From the NCBI GenBank assembly GCA_936432065.2, contig OW386285.2:39611920-39675919 (forward strand): a DNA stretch of 64,000 bases. The letters run 5' to 3'. Source of the DNA: Rutpela maculata (lineage: Eukaryota; Arthropoda; Insecta; Coleoptera; Cerambycidae). The position numbers and the translations under genes are program-made. Positions 22,015 to 33,539 of the stretch are shown one piece after another. Position 1 is the stretch's first letter; each line of letters opens with the position of its first letter. The notes below the pieces were generated by a model that saw only the letters and a list, made by a program, of their open reading frames with translations, was not told where the DNA came from and searched no databases.

Positions 22015-22189
22015 TTCGGTTAGCCCGCTGCCAGACAGGACTTCCGTGGCCTCCGACACCACACGGTAACCGCGCCGGCAAATTCCTTACAGCCACTTTC
22101 CACGTTCTGTGGAGTTAGTGACTGTAAATACCTAAATCGTGTGCCCTGAGTAGACGAAATGACCCCAAGATAACCGCTTTCTGCATCTG
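22015..22189 (-). pseudogene. LINE 3' end, piece a
   Basis: The minus strand reads MQKAVILGSFRLLRAHDLG followed by a 3' UTR rich in GC and a (TAA)n tail. The MQK.ILGS.R.LR motif is the last block of the C-terminal domain seen in the larger piece to the right. The piece is 5'-truncated against an (ATT)n tract, as expected for target-primed insertion. Confidence 0.7.
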
Positions 22190-22190
22190 C

Positions 22191-22219
<29 letters not shown>
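22191..22219. repeat. (ATT)n microsatellite 2
   Basis: ATT run between LINE pieces a and b. Confidence 0.9.
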
Positions 22220-22221
<2 letters not shown>

Positions 22222-23520
22222 TTTCTCGACTATGTGTCGGTTTGCTGCCGGGACTCAACAAGAGTCTTAAGGCTTTCCTCTAAATAATTATTCTCCGAAG
22301 AATATGGGCAGACCCTAACAGCGCGATTTTCTGCATCTCATAAGTGCTTGGTTTTCCCGGGATCTGCTCCAGATATTTATGAAATCCTTTCTTGATGTTC
22401 CCAGTGATCCAATTACCAGTGGCACGGTTTTAGCTTTCACATTCCACATCCGTTGTACCTCTATCTGCAAGTCCTTGTACTTGGAGATCTTCTCGGCTTC
22501 TTTGACCATGATGTTTTGGTCATCTGGGATGGCGACGTCGATGAGTAGACATGTCCTCTCTCTCCTGTTGTGAACCACTATATCAGTCCGGTTGGCTCCT
22601 ATAGTCCGATCTGTCCTAATACTGTGGTCCCACATGATGGTACTGTCTTGGGTGTTGATGATTGATTGAGGTTCGTGCTCATACCATTTGTTTGTAACCT
22701 CAGTACCCAGCTTCTTGCAGATCGACCAGTGTATGTAGCTGGCTACCTTATTGTGACGGTACGTGTATTCGGTGGCAGCAAGTGTAGTGCATCCAGACAG
22801 TATATGGTTTCTTCCTTGGCGCCGCACATTCTACACTTACTGTCGACTTGCATACCCATTATTTTTCGCTTGTGGTGCCTTGTGCTGAGTGCCTGGTTTT
22901 GGGCGGCGACGATTAAGCTCTCGGTCTCTGCCTTCAGGTCTGAGCTGCGCAACCATGCTACAATAGCTTCTTTATCTATATATGTTTTGTCCAGGTGTTT
23001 GAGGAACTGTCCATGTAGTGGTTTGTTTTTGCCTTCCTCAAGTCTTTGTTGTTCTATGGTGTCCTTCAGTGCTCGTGAATTCCTCATAGCGTTGCCCTCC
23101 GTCAGCTGACCTTTTGGTAGATATCGTGTGCGGATGTTCTTCGCAATGTTGATCAAGGAGTATTTGGCTTTCGTGTCTTTTTACCATTTTCATGAATTTG
23201 TCTGTGCCCTGTTCGATGTAATTACTCAGGACAACGATGGCGATGTCATATGCGGCCTCTAGTTCTATTAATCCGCGGCCCCCATCCTCCGTTTGATGTA
23301 AAGCCTATCGACATCGGCTTTTGGGTGGTGCATGCCGGGCATTGTAAGCATTTTACGAGTTCTCCTGTCTCTATCTTTTATCCCGTCTCGTCTCCAGTCT
23401 ACCATGCCAAAGCTGTATGTGGGGACAGGTACAGCTATACTGTTGATGGCGTTGATCTTGTTCTTTGAGTTGAGCTTTGTTTTGAGTACCAGGCGTACTC
23501 GGCGGAGATATTCCTTCCTG
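22220..23520 (-). pseudogene. LINE 3' part, piece b: C-terminal domain with zinc knuckle
   Basis: On the minus strand, from the 5' side, I read VLKTKLNSKNKINAINSIAV, SFGMVDWRRDGIKD, HHPKADVDRLYIKRR, KPLHGQFLKHLDKTY, WLRSSDLKAETESLI and KCRMCGAKEETIYH. Then come YEHEPQSI, NRTDIVVHNRRE, LLIDVAIPDDQNI and VPLVIGSLGTSRKDF. This is the region after the reverse transcriptase thumb in a non-LTR family with a CCHC motif and an endonuclease-like D..V segment. Frameshifts lie near 22,830, 23,130 and 23,270. The piece is 5'-truncated at an (ATT)n tract and ends in (TAA)n. Confidence 0.85.
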
Positions 23521-23522
23521 AC

Positions 23523-23541
23523 TTTATTATTATTATTATTA
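23523..23541. repeat. (ATT)n microsatellite 3
   Basis: ATT run between LINE pieces b and c. Confidence 0.85.
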
Positions 23542-23866
23542 GTATTTTTTTTTATAAAAGCCAGTCACGCTTTATACTCTGTGGCTCCGACACTCACAGA
23601 GGGGAGCTGGTAGTACCGGCAGCCACTCCCCACGTCCGTGGGGTGAGTGACTACTGGGTCCGAGAATCGTGTGCGAGAATCGTAGACGTAATGAGCCGAG
23701 GATAATGGTCTTCTGCATCCTGCCGGCTAAGATCTCTGCCGAATTTCGGCATGCCGGTATGATCGATCTTGAGTTCTGAAAGCAGTGTGTGTCTCGTTCC
23801 ACCGAGGGCTCCTATGATCAGGATCACTAGCTTAACAGTATGGCCAGGGTAAAGCCTGCGGAGCAT
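23542..23866 (-). pseudogene. LINE 3' end, piece c
   Basis: The minus strand reads LYPGHTVKLVILIIGALGG, then LLSELKIDHTGMP and, in another frame, RMQKTIILGSLRL, followed by a GC-rich 3' UTR and a (TAA)n tail. The domain is the same as the end of piece b, so this is a separate insertion of a related element. It is 5'-truncated at an (ATT)n tract (23,864-23,902). Confidence 0.8.
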
Positions 23867-23902
23867 TATTATTATTATTATTATTACTATTTATTATTAT
23901 TT
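23864..23902. repeat. (ATT)n microsatellite 4
   Basis: Imperfect ATT/TTA run at the 5' truncation point of LINE piece c. Confidence 0.85.
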
Positions 23903-25694
23903 ATCTGTTTTACATTTAATTCTCTTCAATCACATATAACAAAAAATGTTTAAATTTTATATCAATTCACATAATAATATGTAAAGTTGTCAGTTGTAAA
24001 CAAAGTTTAGAACATTCAATTTCCACAAGAATACTCTACATTTAAACTACACAATTATTTTAGCAACACTATTATCTAAGGGTGCAATAAAACCTTATTA
24101 TTAGGTAATTTGTTGTACTTTACAGTTGCTTTGTAATTATGTCATAATTTCTGGTGGATTCTCCAGAAACTTTTACCTACATTTAATATTCAACTCGACA
24201 ACATAACTTGAAAATTATTTATCTAATTAAGAGATCATATAGTGTATTATGTAAAATTAGCGTTCCACTTTGGGTAATAGAGCAAATTATAATATTTTAA
24301 GTAAATACAGAGTATATTATTTGAAATTTTGAAAGTCATAATTTTGGAAAAAGGAACTTTTGTCGAGTGTGACATTGTCTGCACAAACCAAAAAAATATT
24401 ATATCGTGATATCTAAAATTAACAGTTTCTTCAGAATTTCTAGTATGCTCTACGTGTACAGTAGGGTGATTTTTATTCGACTTCGAAATCCTTTGCAACA
24501 TTCCCGACAGAATGGCTCCATTTTATCAACATATTATTCTTCTCTCAATTGGATACGAGATTTATTTCATTTTACCAGTAATGTTATCACCTAACCAAAA
24601 ATCATTTCTCTTAAATATTCATGATTTTCATTCAAAACAAAACTAAAAAAAAAAAAATCATATTGTTAACCTAGAGAAAAAATTCATAATTATTATGGTA
24701 TATAGTATAAATTCAATTAAAATAGGTACGTGTTTTTATTATATGTTGCAATACAAAAATTATTCACAACTGTATTTACATTTTCACTAGTCAGATTAAA
24801 CTTTAGTTCTTCAATGCAATTTAGATAAGAAAGAAACATTTGTGTGTTTTTAAATTATTGTTATTGCCTGCTTCGCAGTGTATGTCATTATGTAATATTT
24901 TTCTTCAGTATCTCCAAGGTATAAATAATAAATTCTTTAAAGTCATTTATTGTATGTTGCTTCTTCATCATGTGAAAATATCGACTTCGATTCCAGACAA
25001 AAAAATGTATTTATTAGTTAAAATAAAATTTCATTATTTAAAAACTCGTCTAATTTGTAATATGCTATTATTTAAAAAGAATTATTTGATTTTTCTTATA
25101 AACTTACTTAACGAACAGATCTTTATAGCACTGGTAATTTTTTAATTATTATACAATCTAGCTTCGATTTAGAAATTACATTTTTGGTATAGCGTTATGG
25201 CAGAATTATTAAATTATCTTGATTATGGGTAATTGAATTAGAAGTTAGTAGATGATTGTTTTTAAAAATATAAAATACTGTTTCTAGGATGAATAAGCAT
25301 GCCATGATGAGAATTATTAAGATGATGAAATAGTTTTTACAAGACCATTTTAAACTAAGCATAATTCGTACAGCTCTTTGTAATATAAAACAAAAAAATA
25401 ATCAGTAGAGTTACTCTATATCGACAGTAGTGATACAAATCCAATATGATACCAGCAAAGAAAACTATTCTAGTATTGTACAGGTCAAGATCTTTATTTA
25501 CCATCGATCTAATACAACTAACAGCTAGATGACAATATTTGATCAGGGAAGCTACATGCAAAAAGAAGTCCTACCCTTGTCTATGTAATCTGTGTCAAGT
25601 ATTAGCCACATTAAGCTGAATTTGATTTCATTTACATCAGTTTGCCTTTTGCTTAATAGTACTACTTACTATAAGTTGAAATCGATCAGGTGAT
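23903..25694. other. AT-rich stretch, nothing recognised
   Basis: Open frames of up to 101 codons (24,840-25,145) are composed of AT-rich codons without recognisable motifs. Confidence 0.4.
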
Positions 25695-25868
25695 CGATCC
25701 CTTATGGTACACAGTGCGACATCGCCATACAACTTACAGTATGCCTTTTCAGGAGTACGTCCTGATAGATATGACTCGAACCAGTCTAATTTAAATTTAA
25801 TCTAAATTTAAAGTTTTAACAATAAAACCTCACAATTTACATCATCAAAGACTTACTAAAATCGTATG
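25695..25868 (-). pseudogene. LINE reverse transcriptase fragment (palm entry)
   Basis: On the minus strand, in two frames, I read DFSKSFDDVNCEVLLLKL and then WFESYLSGRTPEKAYCKLYG. These correspond to the DLSKAFD.V and W..SYLSGR blocks of a non-LTR reverse transcriptase. The following catalytic region is absent. The piece is short, frameshifted and dead. Confidence 0.7.
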
Positions 25869-27023
25869 CAATTCCACATATTTAGAAACCTTTGTCTAGT
25901 TCGTCTAGCTTGCATAAATCCTATGTGTTCAAGCAATCAGCGCAAAACTAGTGGACAAATTATGTCTTTTATGGATAAAGAAGGGCTTTATTTAAATACG
26001 CAAAATTATTATTGTCATACTCGACTTACAATTTTATTATTATTTGGCACGACATAAAGTTTGTCAAAAAAAAATGATGTTGGGTGCCTAGAAAAAGCTA
26101 TCCAGTACCTTTCCCTGTTATTCAGTTATAATAAAATTCTGTTTTGTAATCAAACAGAATGAACCCAAATGGAGTGGTGATCTAAATTAATTTTTTTCTC
26201 AGCTTATAAATAATTCCGAATTACACAATTTGTTAACTTTATTGTTAAGATTAAAATACCCTACTGAATGAAATCATGATAACAGCCGATTATGTTGTAT
26301 AATTTGGAATAATAATTTTTCCCAGTCGTAACCTGTTAATAATTTCTTTATTATACTTATTTTCAATTACGACAAGCACGCAACAAGATAGAGTGATCAA
26401 GCATTGTATAGACAATCAAACAAGTCAAGCCAATCGATACTGAATAATGTAACATATGTGAAGCGTTATGTCTGTAGACGTATTACCTGACTTAATTTTT
26501 GTTTTACATTTACAAAAACACACACACCCACACATAAATACTAACATAAATATATGTCTACATAAAGAACTGTCTCGACCAACTCTCAACACGCATTGAA
26601 CAATTTGCTTTTACAAACAAATTATACAGCATGCTTCCGCTCATGTCGTTGTTTTCAATGCTGTTAATGATGACGATTTCATTGCATGGTTTTTAATTGA
26701 GATGAGATGATGCCAGCAATTTTTTTATAGATTTACGTGAAAACTGGTACAATGGCGGAAATCGAAAAGTAAACGATTATTTGATATTATGTACTGTGGA
26801 CTAAAAGTATTTTATTATAAGGAACTAAAGTGGGGTTATGATGTATTATTTGTTTATCCTCCGGGCAGAGACTTGAAATAAGTGAAGCTACTAAAAAGGT
26901 TAAAACATTTTTTTAAATCAAGCCACCTTGAAAAAATATCTCTAAAAAGTAAGAAATAAAATTTAACTCAGTAACTCAGTAATATCTGCCTACCTATTAG
27001 TGGAAAGTAGCAAGAACTGTAAG
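25869..27023. other. AT-rich stretch with a short CA-rich run
   Basis: A short ACACACACCCACAC run lies at 26,517-26,531. Nothing else was recognised. Confidence 0.4.
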
Positions 27024-27096
27024 TACCTTATTACCAAATATCAATTTGAAGTCGATGCAAAACGTATTTTTTAAATTGATATTTGGTAATAAGGTA
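27024..27096. repeat. 24-bp perfect inverted repeat
   Basis: The arms at 27,024-27,047 and 27,073-27,096 begin TACCTTATTACCAAAT and end ATTTGGTAATAAGGTA, with a 25-bp loop. The lone MITE terminus TTTGTAGACCTGTG follows at 27,110-27,123 and matches the palindromes at 2.3-2.9 kb. Confidence 0.8.
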
Positions 27097-27123
27097 TTTG
27101 AATTTTTTTTTTGTAGACCTGTG

Positions 27124-27974
27124 TAATTTAAATGAATATGAAAATCGTGCACTTTTTTGAAAAAAAAAACTGAACTTAAAGTACATAAAAGAACCTACAA
27201 TTGAAAAACAAAGTGACCTTTGATACTTGACGAAGGATTAAAAAATTTTATTTCGTCCGCCATCTTTGACCGTGCTATTTGACTTACAGCATCCAGGTCT
27301 GATGCATTATATTTGACCTCAGACGGGTTTTATTTTTGCCAACTTTGATGAAAAAACTCCTTCTTATCGAAAAGATATTCAATTTTTATTTTTTTGTCCT
27401 TTTTTGGTGTTTTCTTTTTTTTCCCAGATACATATCGGACAGGTCTATATTTTTGAAGAATTCTTTTTCAAATAAGTCAGTATTTTTAAAATTCCTATTC
27501 GATTACTGGTACAAGATATAAGAAAATCCATGAAAGCACGTCAAAAAGTGCAGATTTTTCATAATCAAAGGTCATAATACATAAGAATCAACAATCAAAT
27601 TTCTATGTCTCTGAAACAAAATGAATTAAATCAATTCAGAATCTTTTTTCTTGTAACCCTGTGTTATTAATGGGCATTCTATGATGGATCACCAACAACA
27701 AAACTTTAATATTCCCATTCATTTAAAAAAAAATATGACTCAAATGTTGGTTATTATTAAATAAACAATGAAAAACAGCGTGAAATAAACGGTCATTATC
27801 ACCCAAAATAGAAATAATATGTTATTCCAAAATGAAAAAAAATATTCACCAAATATTAACTCAGAAATGAATAAAACAAAAGAGGGGAAACCGTAAATCC
27901 ACTCAATGCTTCCGACTGCGATGCGTGTCACAGTCACACGCACTGTCCGCTTCTACTCATATCTACAGATCTCA
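27124..27974. other. AT-rich stretch, nothing recognised
   Basis: No convincing coding frame. Short degenerate sequences around 27,640-27,662 resemble the GTAGACCTGTG terminus but are too diverged to call. Confidence 0.35.
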
Positions 27975-28141
27975 GGGCCGGTTTTTCAATGCGAGGTTAA
28001 GCGCTTTATCATACAGATAAACTAACTAGAAGTTTAGAATGTGAAGTTGAAATATTAAAATGTTTAATAGAAGCACAATCTAAACCTCTAATTAGTTTAT
28101 CTGTAAGATAAAGTGCTTAACCTCGCATTGAAAACCGGCCC
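27975..28141. mobile_element. 167-bp MITE with GGGCCGGTTTTTCAAT ends
   Basis: Inverted arms of about 65 bp (27,975-28,040 and 28,077-28,141) begin GGGCCGGTTTTTCAATGCG and contain AGATAAACTAA. It is flanked by TCA on the left and TTA on the right, so a 3-bp duplication of Harbinger type is possible but not exact. It is non-coding. Confidence 0.85.
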
Positions 28142-28417
28142 TTACTCACGTGTTAAACTATATTCCGATGCCCATAAGTACGGAACGTGTTATGGCACCA
28201 CCACATAGTAATTGATATATATTGTATTCCGTTTTTACGTATGAAAATAACAATCAAAAAATAGAAATTAGTGATGACACATCTGTGGATAAAGAACTTT
28301 ATTTTAAAAAAGAATCATTAAAATCGGTCCAGTGCAGCCGCTGGCGAGTAAAAAGAAGAAAAGCGTCATGTGTTTTAAATATATTGATGTTTAATATTAA
28401 AAAAAAAAAATGTGAGA

Positions 28418-29188
28418 AGAGTGACCGCAAAAAGGCCTAAAATTCGCCTGTTTTTGCATACTAGATAGCGGGAGAAGGGAAAGAGCAATAAATCCTATAG
28501 GGCTCAAATTAAACTTTGAGAAATTTTAAGGTGAACAAATTTTTTACTTTTTTGAAAAAATGCAAAAATCTCCCCTATTTAAGGGTAGAAAATATTTAAA
28601 AAGGCAGTATATAATGCATATTTTAAAAAATAAAACAACTGTTATTACTCACATTTTATATTGTATGAATTATTTACGGATTATATATAATTCTGTAGCG
28701 TATTTCTTTCGTTTTTCTTTCTCGGGGTGCTTTTCTTATTATTTCAAGGGATAGGAGGGCGGTGGCACAATTTCTTAGTACATGTGAGTTCGACTAGTCA
28801 TAACAGTAATTCTAGCGAAAATCTCATATCGATTTGCACGGGGTGGTTTTCTTATTATTACAAGGGGTTGGAGGTTGTAGGACAATTGCCTAAACTCTTC
28901 CAAATACGCTACAGAATTATATCTAATCCGTAAATAATTCATGCAATATAAAATCTGAGTAGTAACAGTTGTTTTATTTTTTAAAATATTCATTATATAC
29001 TGCCTTTTTTAAATATTTTCTATCCTTGAATAGGGGTGGGATGGTTTTTGCATTTTTTCAAAAAAGTAAAAAATATGCTCACGTTACAATTTCTCAAAGT
29101 TTCATTTGAGCTCTATAGGATTTATTTTGCTCTTTCCCTTGGCCCGATATTTACTATGCAAAAACAGGCGAATTTTGCGGTCACTCTT
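28418..29188. mobile_element. 771-bp fold-back element with internal direct repeat
   Basis: Ends AAGAGTGACCGCAAAA and TTTTGCGGTCACTCTT bound arms of about 300 bp (28,418-28,720 and 28,895-29,188). The central part contains a direct repeat of about 46 bp (28,732-28,778 and 28,849-28,895) around TTTTCTTATTATT. Open frames inside are mirror images of each other and are not genes. Confidence 0.85.
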
Positions 29189-29633
29189 TGTCTTTAACTG
29201 TAAATATAACTTATCATTCTAGTTTATATTAACAAAATGTTTACCATTTGCTTAATTTTTCAACTTACTTTATTATACATTTTGGGACTTAAGTTGTCTG
29301 GTGTATAGAACTAGCGAGCATTAATACCTCTGAGACTCATTAAGTCATAGCTGCAGGATTGGGGTATCGGTCACGGAGGAAAACCCTCTTTTGTGGTTAG
29401 AAATGAACGAAATAAAGCCTATAGCCTTTATTGCTGCCGCAGTAATTTAAAGTGTATACCATGTAATTAAGAACATTATAACTGACTGAACTAAAATTAA
29501 TTAAATCAATTTTTAAAAATTTAATAGTTGAATACTTTGTGATATTCAATCTTTATAGTCTAATAAAACACTATTTTTTATAACTAAACATGAAACTGCA
29601 ATTTCTATAATCAGCCTGTTAGTTCATGCCGAA
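29189..29633. other. AT-rich stretch, nothing recognised
   Basis: No coding or repeat signal noted. Confidence 0.4.
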
Positions 29634-30330
29634 GTTACAAAAACTCCAAAAGTGCATGACTACCCCCCGTTTTCGAGGACGGCCAACACGATGGTGATAG
29701 TCGCGCGGTCCCTACGCCCCTCGTAAATGCAAAAAACCACCTCTTTTTCGATTTTTCGTTGTCAGGCATGCGAGGACTTATTGGATCGGGTTCTTTTTGA
29801 GGAAACTCAATATATCCTTTAAAATTTCGCAACCAGTCATCTTAACGACCCACGGGAGTTGAAGCCACCTCTTCCCTCAATACCCAAACATGCAAAAAAC
29901 ATCCAAACGTGCTGAAAATTGTTTTCCACGCGTTTTCAAGGGTGGGAAACACGATTCTGATATTATTGAGCCTCCCACCTCAAACCACCTAAAAGCATAA
30001 AACCACCCCCTTTTCCTATTTTTCGTTATCAAGGATGACTTGATGAATCGGTTTTTTTGAAGAAACTCAATATGTCCTGTAAAATTTTGCAATCAGACGT
30101 TCTAACGAACCCAGGGGTTGAAACTACCTCCTCCCTGAATCCTCACTCAAATGTGTGTGTCACTCAAATAGAATAAGGTATCCCCCGTTTTCAAGTGTGG
30201 AAAACACGATAGTTGTATCAGTTTCTCTCTTAATCCTCAAAAACTACCCTTGCATGCCCAAAACCATCGGTTTTTTTACAGTGAAATCACAAGCGCTCAT
30301 TGGATCAGGTTTTCTAGGGAGATAATTTTT
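29634..30330. repeat. Left inverted block with degenerate ~250-bp internal repeats
   Basis: The first 280 bp (29,634-29,913) are inverted at 32,705-33,003. Within 29,634-30,330 a unit built on CCGTTTTC(G/A)AGG..AACACGA, followed by accACC-rich and AAACTCAATATRTCC segments, recurs about three times (near 29,670, 29,930 and 30,185). It is non-coding. Confidence 0.7.
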
Positions 30331-30983
30331 TTTTATTGCAGCTTAAAAGGAGTTTGATAGGACGGGCTATGTGCATGTATATATAGTCGTGTATGTGCGT
30401 AGTCCACTTCTTTATTATATATCTATTTTCACATAATGTACATGATTTTCATTCTTATTCTAGATATATATTATATATTATTATACTCTTCGCAAAAACG
30501 AAGAGTATATTGTATTTGATCGGCACATTTCTAAATCAGTAAATATCGCTCATAGAGAAAAAAAAAATATTTCGTTATGTTAGTGAACGAATTCTGAACA
30601 ACTTTCAAAATGTCCGTCTGTCCGCCTGTCCGTCCGTCTGTCCGTCCGTCTGTCCGTCCGTCACGTTTCTTGTAAGCACGATAACTCAAGAAAGAAACAT
30701 CCGATTGTATTGAAATTTGGAGAGTAACATAATGTTAGCTAGAGGAAGAATCCTATTGTTTTTTAACAAAATAGATTGGTAAATAAAAAAGTTATTAGTA
30801 ATTTAAAATTTAAAAAAATATTGTTTACATTTTTTTATGGTTTGTAATAAATAGAAACCTTGCGAAATGTTATTTCCTATCACTATTTTTTTTTAATACA
30901 TTTTACTAATGTGTGTTTCCTAATAATCACAATAAATTTTCTAATGGTATATATTACACTCATTAACAATTTTAGTAATAAGA

Positions 30984-31015
30984 AATGGTGGTGTAGCGGC
31001 AAGAGTTTCATCTCG
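30984..31015 (+). ncRNA. tRNA-like module of E1, 5' half (A box)
   Basis: TGGTGTAGCGGCAAGAG fits a pol III A box and the D-arm of a tRNA. The 3' half resumes after the inserted LINE at 32,388-32,421 with GGGTTCGATCCC, a B-box/T-arm match. The module is tRNA-derived in appearance and cannot be a working tRNA because it is split. Confidence 0.45.
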
Positions 31016-32387
31016 CAACAACAAAACAAATTTATTTGACATTTCTTGTTACAAGAATGCACCTCATCGGATCCCGGCCCGGAGCCAACCAGACAACCAT
31101 GGCGCGTAGCGTCGTGGTAAATGTGTAGTTGGACGAGGCGGATCCGATTTGGTTTGATGATAATGCTTGTTACAGCTAGGACACCTGTCCGCCTTAGGCA
31201 GACTTAAAACTAGGTTATGCTTAGGGAATGTGCTCGCACGAGCCTAAAACTAATGAATAAAAAACTTAAAACTAACACTTGCACTGCACTTACAAATTTT
31301 TGGTTGCTGATACGGGAAAACAGAATTAAACGAAAAAACCCGTTCGAGCAAATGACGTCCTTGTGGTCTGATCGCCGTCAAGGAAGGTAGGGTAGTTAAA
31401 AGGGTTGGATTTAAAAAGTTTGGATTCACAGGATGTTATCGGCCTAGAGGGAATTTAGAAAGACAAAAAGGGGACAAAAAAGGTTAAAAGAACAAAATTG
31501 TACAAACATAACAAGGGGGAAAGGAGTTAAAGATGTAAAGTTGGCGAAATATAAAGGGTAGGGTAGAGATAGGTTATGGTAGAGGGAAGGTATGGCTAGG
31601 GAGGTTGCCGGAAGATAGGCAACGCCTGGTATGGTAGGGTGTATCTTATATCGAAAAGTATTGCGTTATGCTGTCTGATTCGGGTAATGTTGCGGGTTAG
31701 CGGACTACCGTCCAGTTTGAACTGATAGAATTTTTGCGATGTTTCTTGGACGTAGTCCGCTAGTGGGGTTATGTCGTGACAACGTGCATGGAAATCTCTG
31801 AGGAAGGTGTACCTATCAGAGTCTGAAATGAGGCACATAAATTTGTGTTCTAATACTCTCAACTTCCGCATTGTCGTGGCCGGGATGCTGCACCACACCG
31901 GCGCCGCGTATGTGATGGCCGGCCTGATTACCATCTTGTACAACAACTTTTTATTAGTCCTGTTGAGTCCGCTACCCCGTGTCAGGAGCGGATACAGACT
32001 CCTGGACATGGAGCAGACCTTGCGTATCGTTTCGTTAATGTGTGTATTAAACGCCAGTCTTTTGTCTAGGTTCACCCCCAAATACTTCACGCACCGCTTA
32101 ATTGGAATTTCTCTACCCCCGATCGAAAGTGGCGTTAGAATCCGATTTCTGTGAAGCGGCGCGTGAAAAGAATCGACTTCTCGGCGTTGATCCGAATTTT
32201 CCACTTGCCGTAATATGCCGTGGCACGGGCCATGTGCGCTTTCAGCAGCATATTAGCCGCCTGCGCGTTATGCGAATGCACGTACATGGCTGTGTCGTCG
32301 GTGTACTTGACAATGTTCGAATTCGGGAATTCCGGGAAGTCGGAGACGTACAAGTTGTACAACTTTGGAGACAGGCACGACCTGGGG
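31016..32387 (-). pseudogene. Jockey-like LINE, 3' part with RT palm to thumb (broken)
   Basis: On the minus strand the frame opens with SCLSPKLYNLYVSDFP, then NSNIVKYTDDTAMYV (the catalytic YADD block, here TDD), KWKIRINAEKSILFTRR, VKYLGVNLDKRLAFNTH, LTRGSGLNRTNKKLLYK and RPAITYAAPVWC. This is the reverse transcriptase palm, thumb and C-terminal region of a Jockey-type non-LTR element. One frame change lies near 32,150-32,200. The piece is 5'-truncated at about 32,387, has a 3' UTR of about 580 bp, and ends near AATAAATTTG at 31,016-31,035. It landed inside the tRNA-like module of E1. Confidence 0.85.
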
Positions 32388-32421
32388 TCCCAAGGGTCCC
32401 GGGTTCGATCCCTCACATCGT
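32388..32421 (+). ncRNA. tRNA-like module of E1, 3' half (B box)
   Basis: CCCGGGTTCGATCCC is an excellent pol III B-box/T-loop match, followed by a T-run (from 32,424) that could end pol III transcription. Its partner is at 30,984-31,015. Confidence 0.45.
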
Positions 32422-32704
32422 GATTTTTTTTTATATTTTTTTTTCACAACAAAGTTGGTATCACAAAATTTAGAATGTCCAAAAACTAACATTATTGACA
32501 AGAAAAATGCGAAGAATATCCTATAGAATGTGTAACAATTATATAAAAAGCTCAGTAAATCGGCGAAGAGTATAACGCTTCCACTAGTTATTACTAAATT
32601 TTAATTTATTCTTCGGCGTTTACAAATTAAATCATATTGTTCTGGCCAATCGGAATGGACATTTAACTCTTCAATGAGACTTGCTTCCATATGGGTACAT
32701 TCAT

Positions 32705-33003
32705 CAGCACGTTTGGATGTTTTTTTGCATGTTTCGGTATTGAGGGAGGGGGTGGTTTCAACTCCCGTAGGTCGTTAGAATGTCTGGTTGCGAAATTTTA
32801 CAGGACATATTGAGTTTCCTCAAAAAAAAACCGATCCAACAAGTCTTCGCATGCCTGACAGCGAAAAAACGAAAAAAGTGGTTTTTTGCATTGAGGGTAG
32901 TTCGACGGGGGTAGAAACCATGCGACTATCATCATCGTGTTGGCCGTCCTTGAAAACGGGGGGTAGTCATGTTCGGTCCTACCCTTGCACTTTTGGGGTT
33001 TTA
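32705..33003. repeat. Right inverted block matching 29,634-29,913
   Basis: Inverse copy of the left block, including the CGTGTTGGCCGTCC and GGGGGTAGTCATG segments. Together the two blocks flank E1 and its LINE, giving a TIR-like outer shell of about 3.4 kb. Terminal bases are not clear. Confidence 0.7.
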
Positions 33004-33218
33004 CACTGTTTTTGCAAGTTTCGTATGAACTATGTTGTTTTCAAACATTTACACACTGACTGTGGAAACTGTAGTGACGTTTAGTAATAATACATTGATT
33101 ATAAAGAAAGTGTTTCATTAGGTCATTAAATAAACGTCATTTCTTTCCAATAACATGTTATAAGAAAGGGCAAATTTTAATTAAATACAATAAAAGTATA
33201 AGAAAATAGGTATCTAAC

Positions 33219-33338
33219 ATGAACATATTTGACGAGATATTTAATAATATATTGGAAAAATTCCCGGAGCAAATTCAGAATTTCGACATAAGCAAGTTAT
33301 GCCGAGCTTTTCTCTTCTATTTAACTCCGAATAAATAA
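33219..33338 (+). CDS. Small ORF of 39 codons, doubtful
   Basis: A complete small frame begins MNIFDEIFNNILEKFPEQ and ends RAFLFYLTPNK. It has charged and aromatic residues unlike the surrounding AT-rich noise, but no family, splice site or promoter supports it. It is probably chance. Confidence 0.12.
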   Translation: MNIFDEIFNNILEKFPEQIQNFDISKLCRAFLFYLTPNK

Positions 33339-33539
33339 AATCAAATTAAAAGAAAAGTGTAGAGAATACGTCTTCTCTATACTACATACCACTCACTATT
33401 TTCCTATTAAAGGACAATTTTTTATAAAAAGACATCAATGTCATACGTCAGCTATATTGTGTCATAAGAGAATATTGGAATATTTCAGTTTGGAACTTAC
33501 AGGCACATAGACAGGCTAATATTTTTCCAATAATACTGT

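Larger units (their letters stand above)
30481..32575 (+). mobile_element. E1: ACTCTTCGC-end MITE with tRNA-like module, split by a LINE
   Basis: The ends TTATACTCTTCGC (30,481-30,493) and GCGAAGAGTATAA (ending 32,575) form a TIR, with a second GCGAAGAATATCC copy just inside the right end. The left end alone also folds on itself (CTCTTCG..CGAAGAG). From left to right it carries a (GTCC/GTCT)n run (30,607-30,662), a GCACGATAACTCAAG segment, AT-rich DNA, a tRNA-like module and a conserved tail containing AACAAAGTTGGTATCAC. Relatives lie at 50,390, 51,120 and 58,606. A LINE at about 31,016-32,387 interrupts the tRNA-like module. Confidence 0.75.

Noticed and set aside
30607..30662. CRISPR-like short repeats (GTCC/GTCT run)
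   Set aside because: A simple microsatellite-type run without spacers, inside a MITE of a eukaryotic genome.
31807..32473. Plus-strand frames of 115 and 123 codons
   Set aside because: They are shadows of the minus-strand Jockey-like reverse transcriptase.
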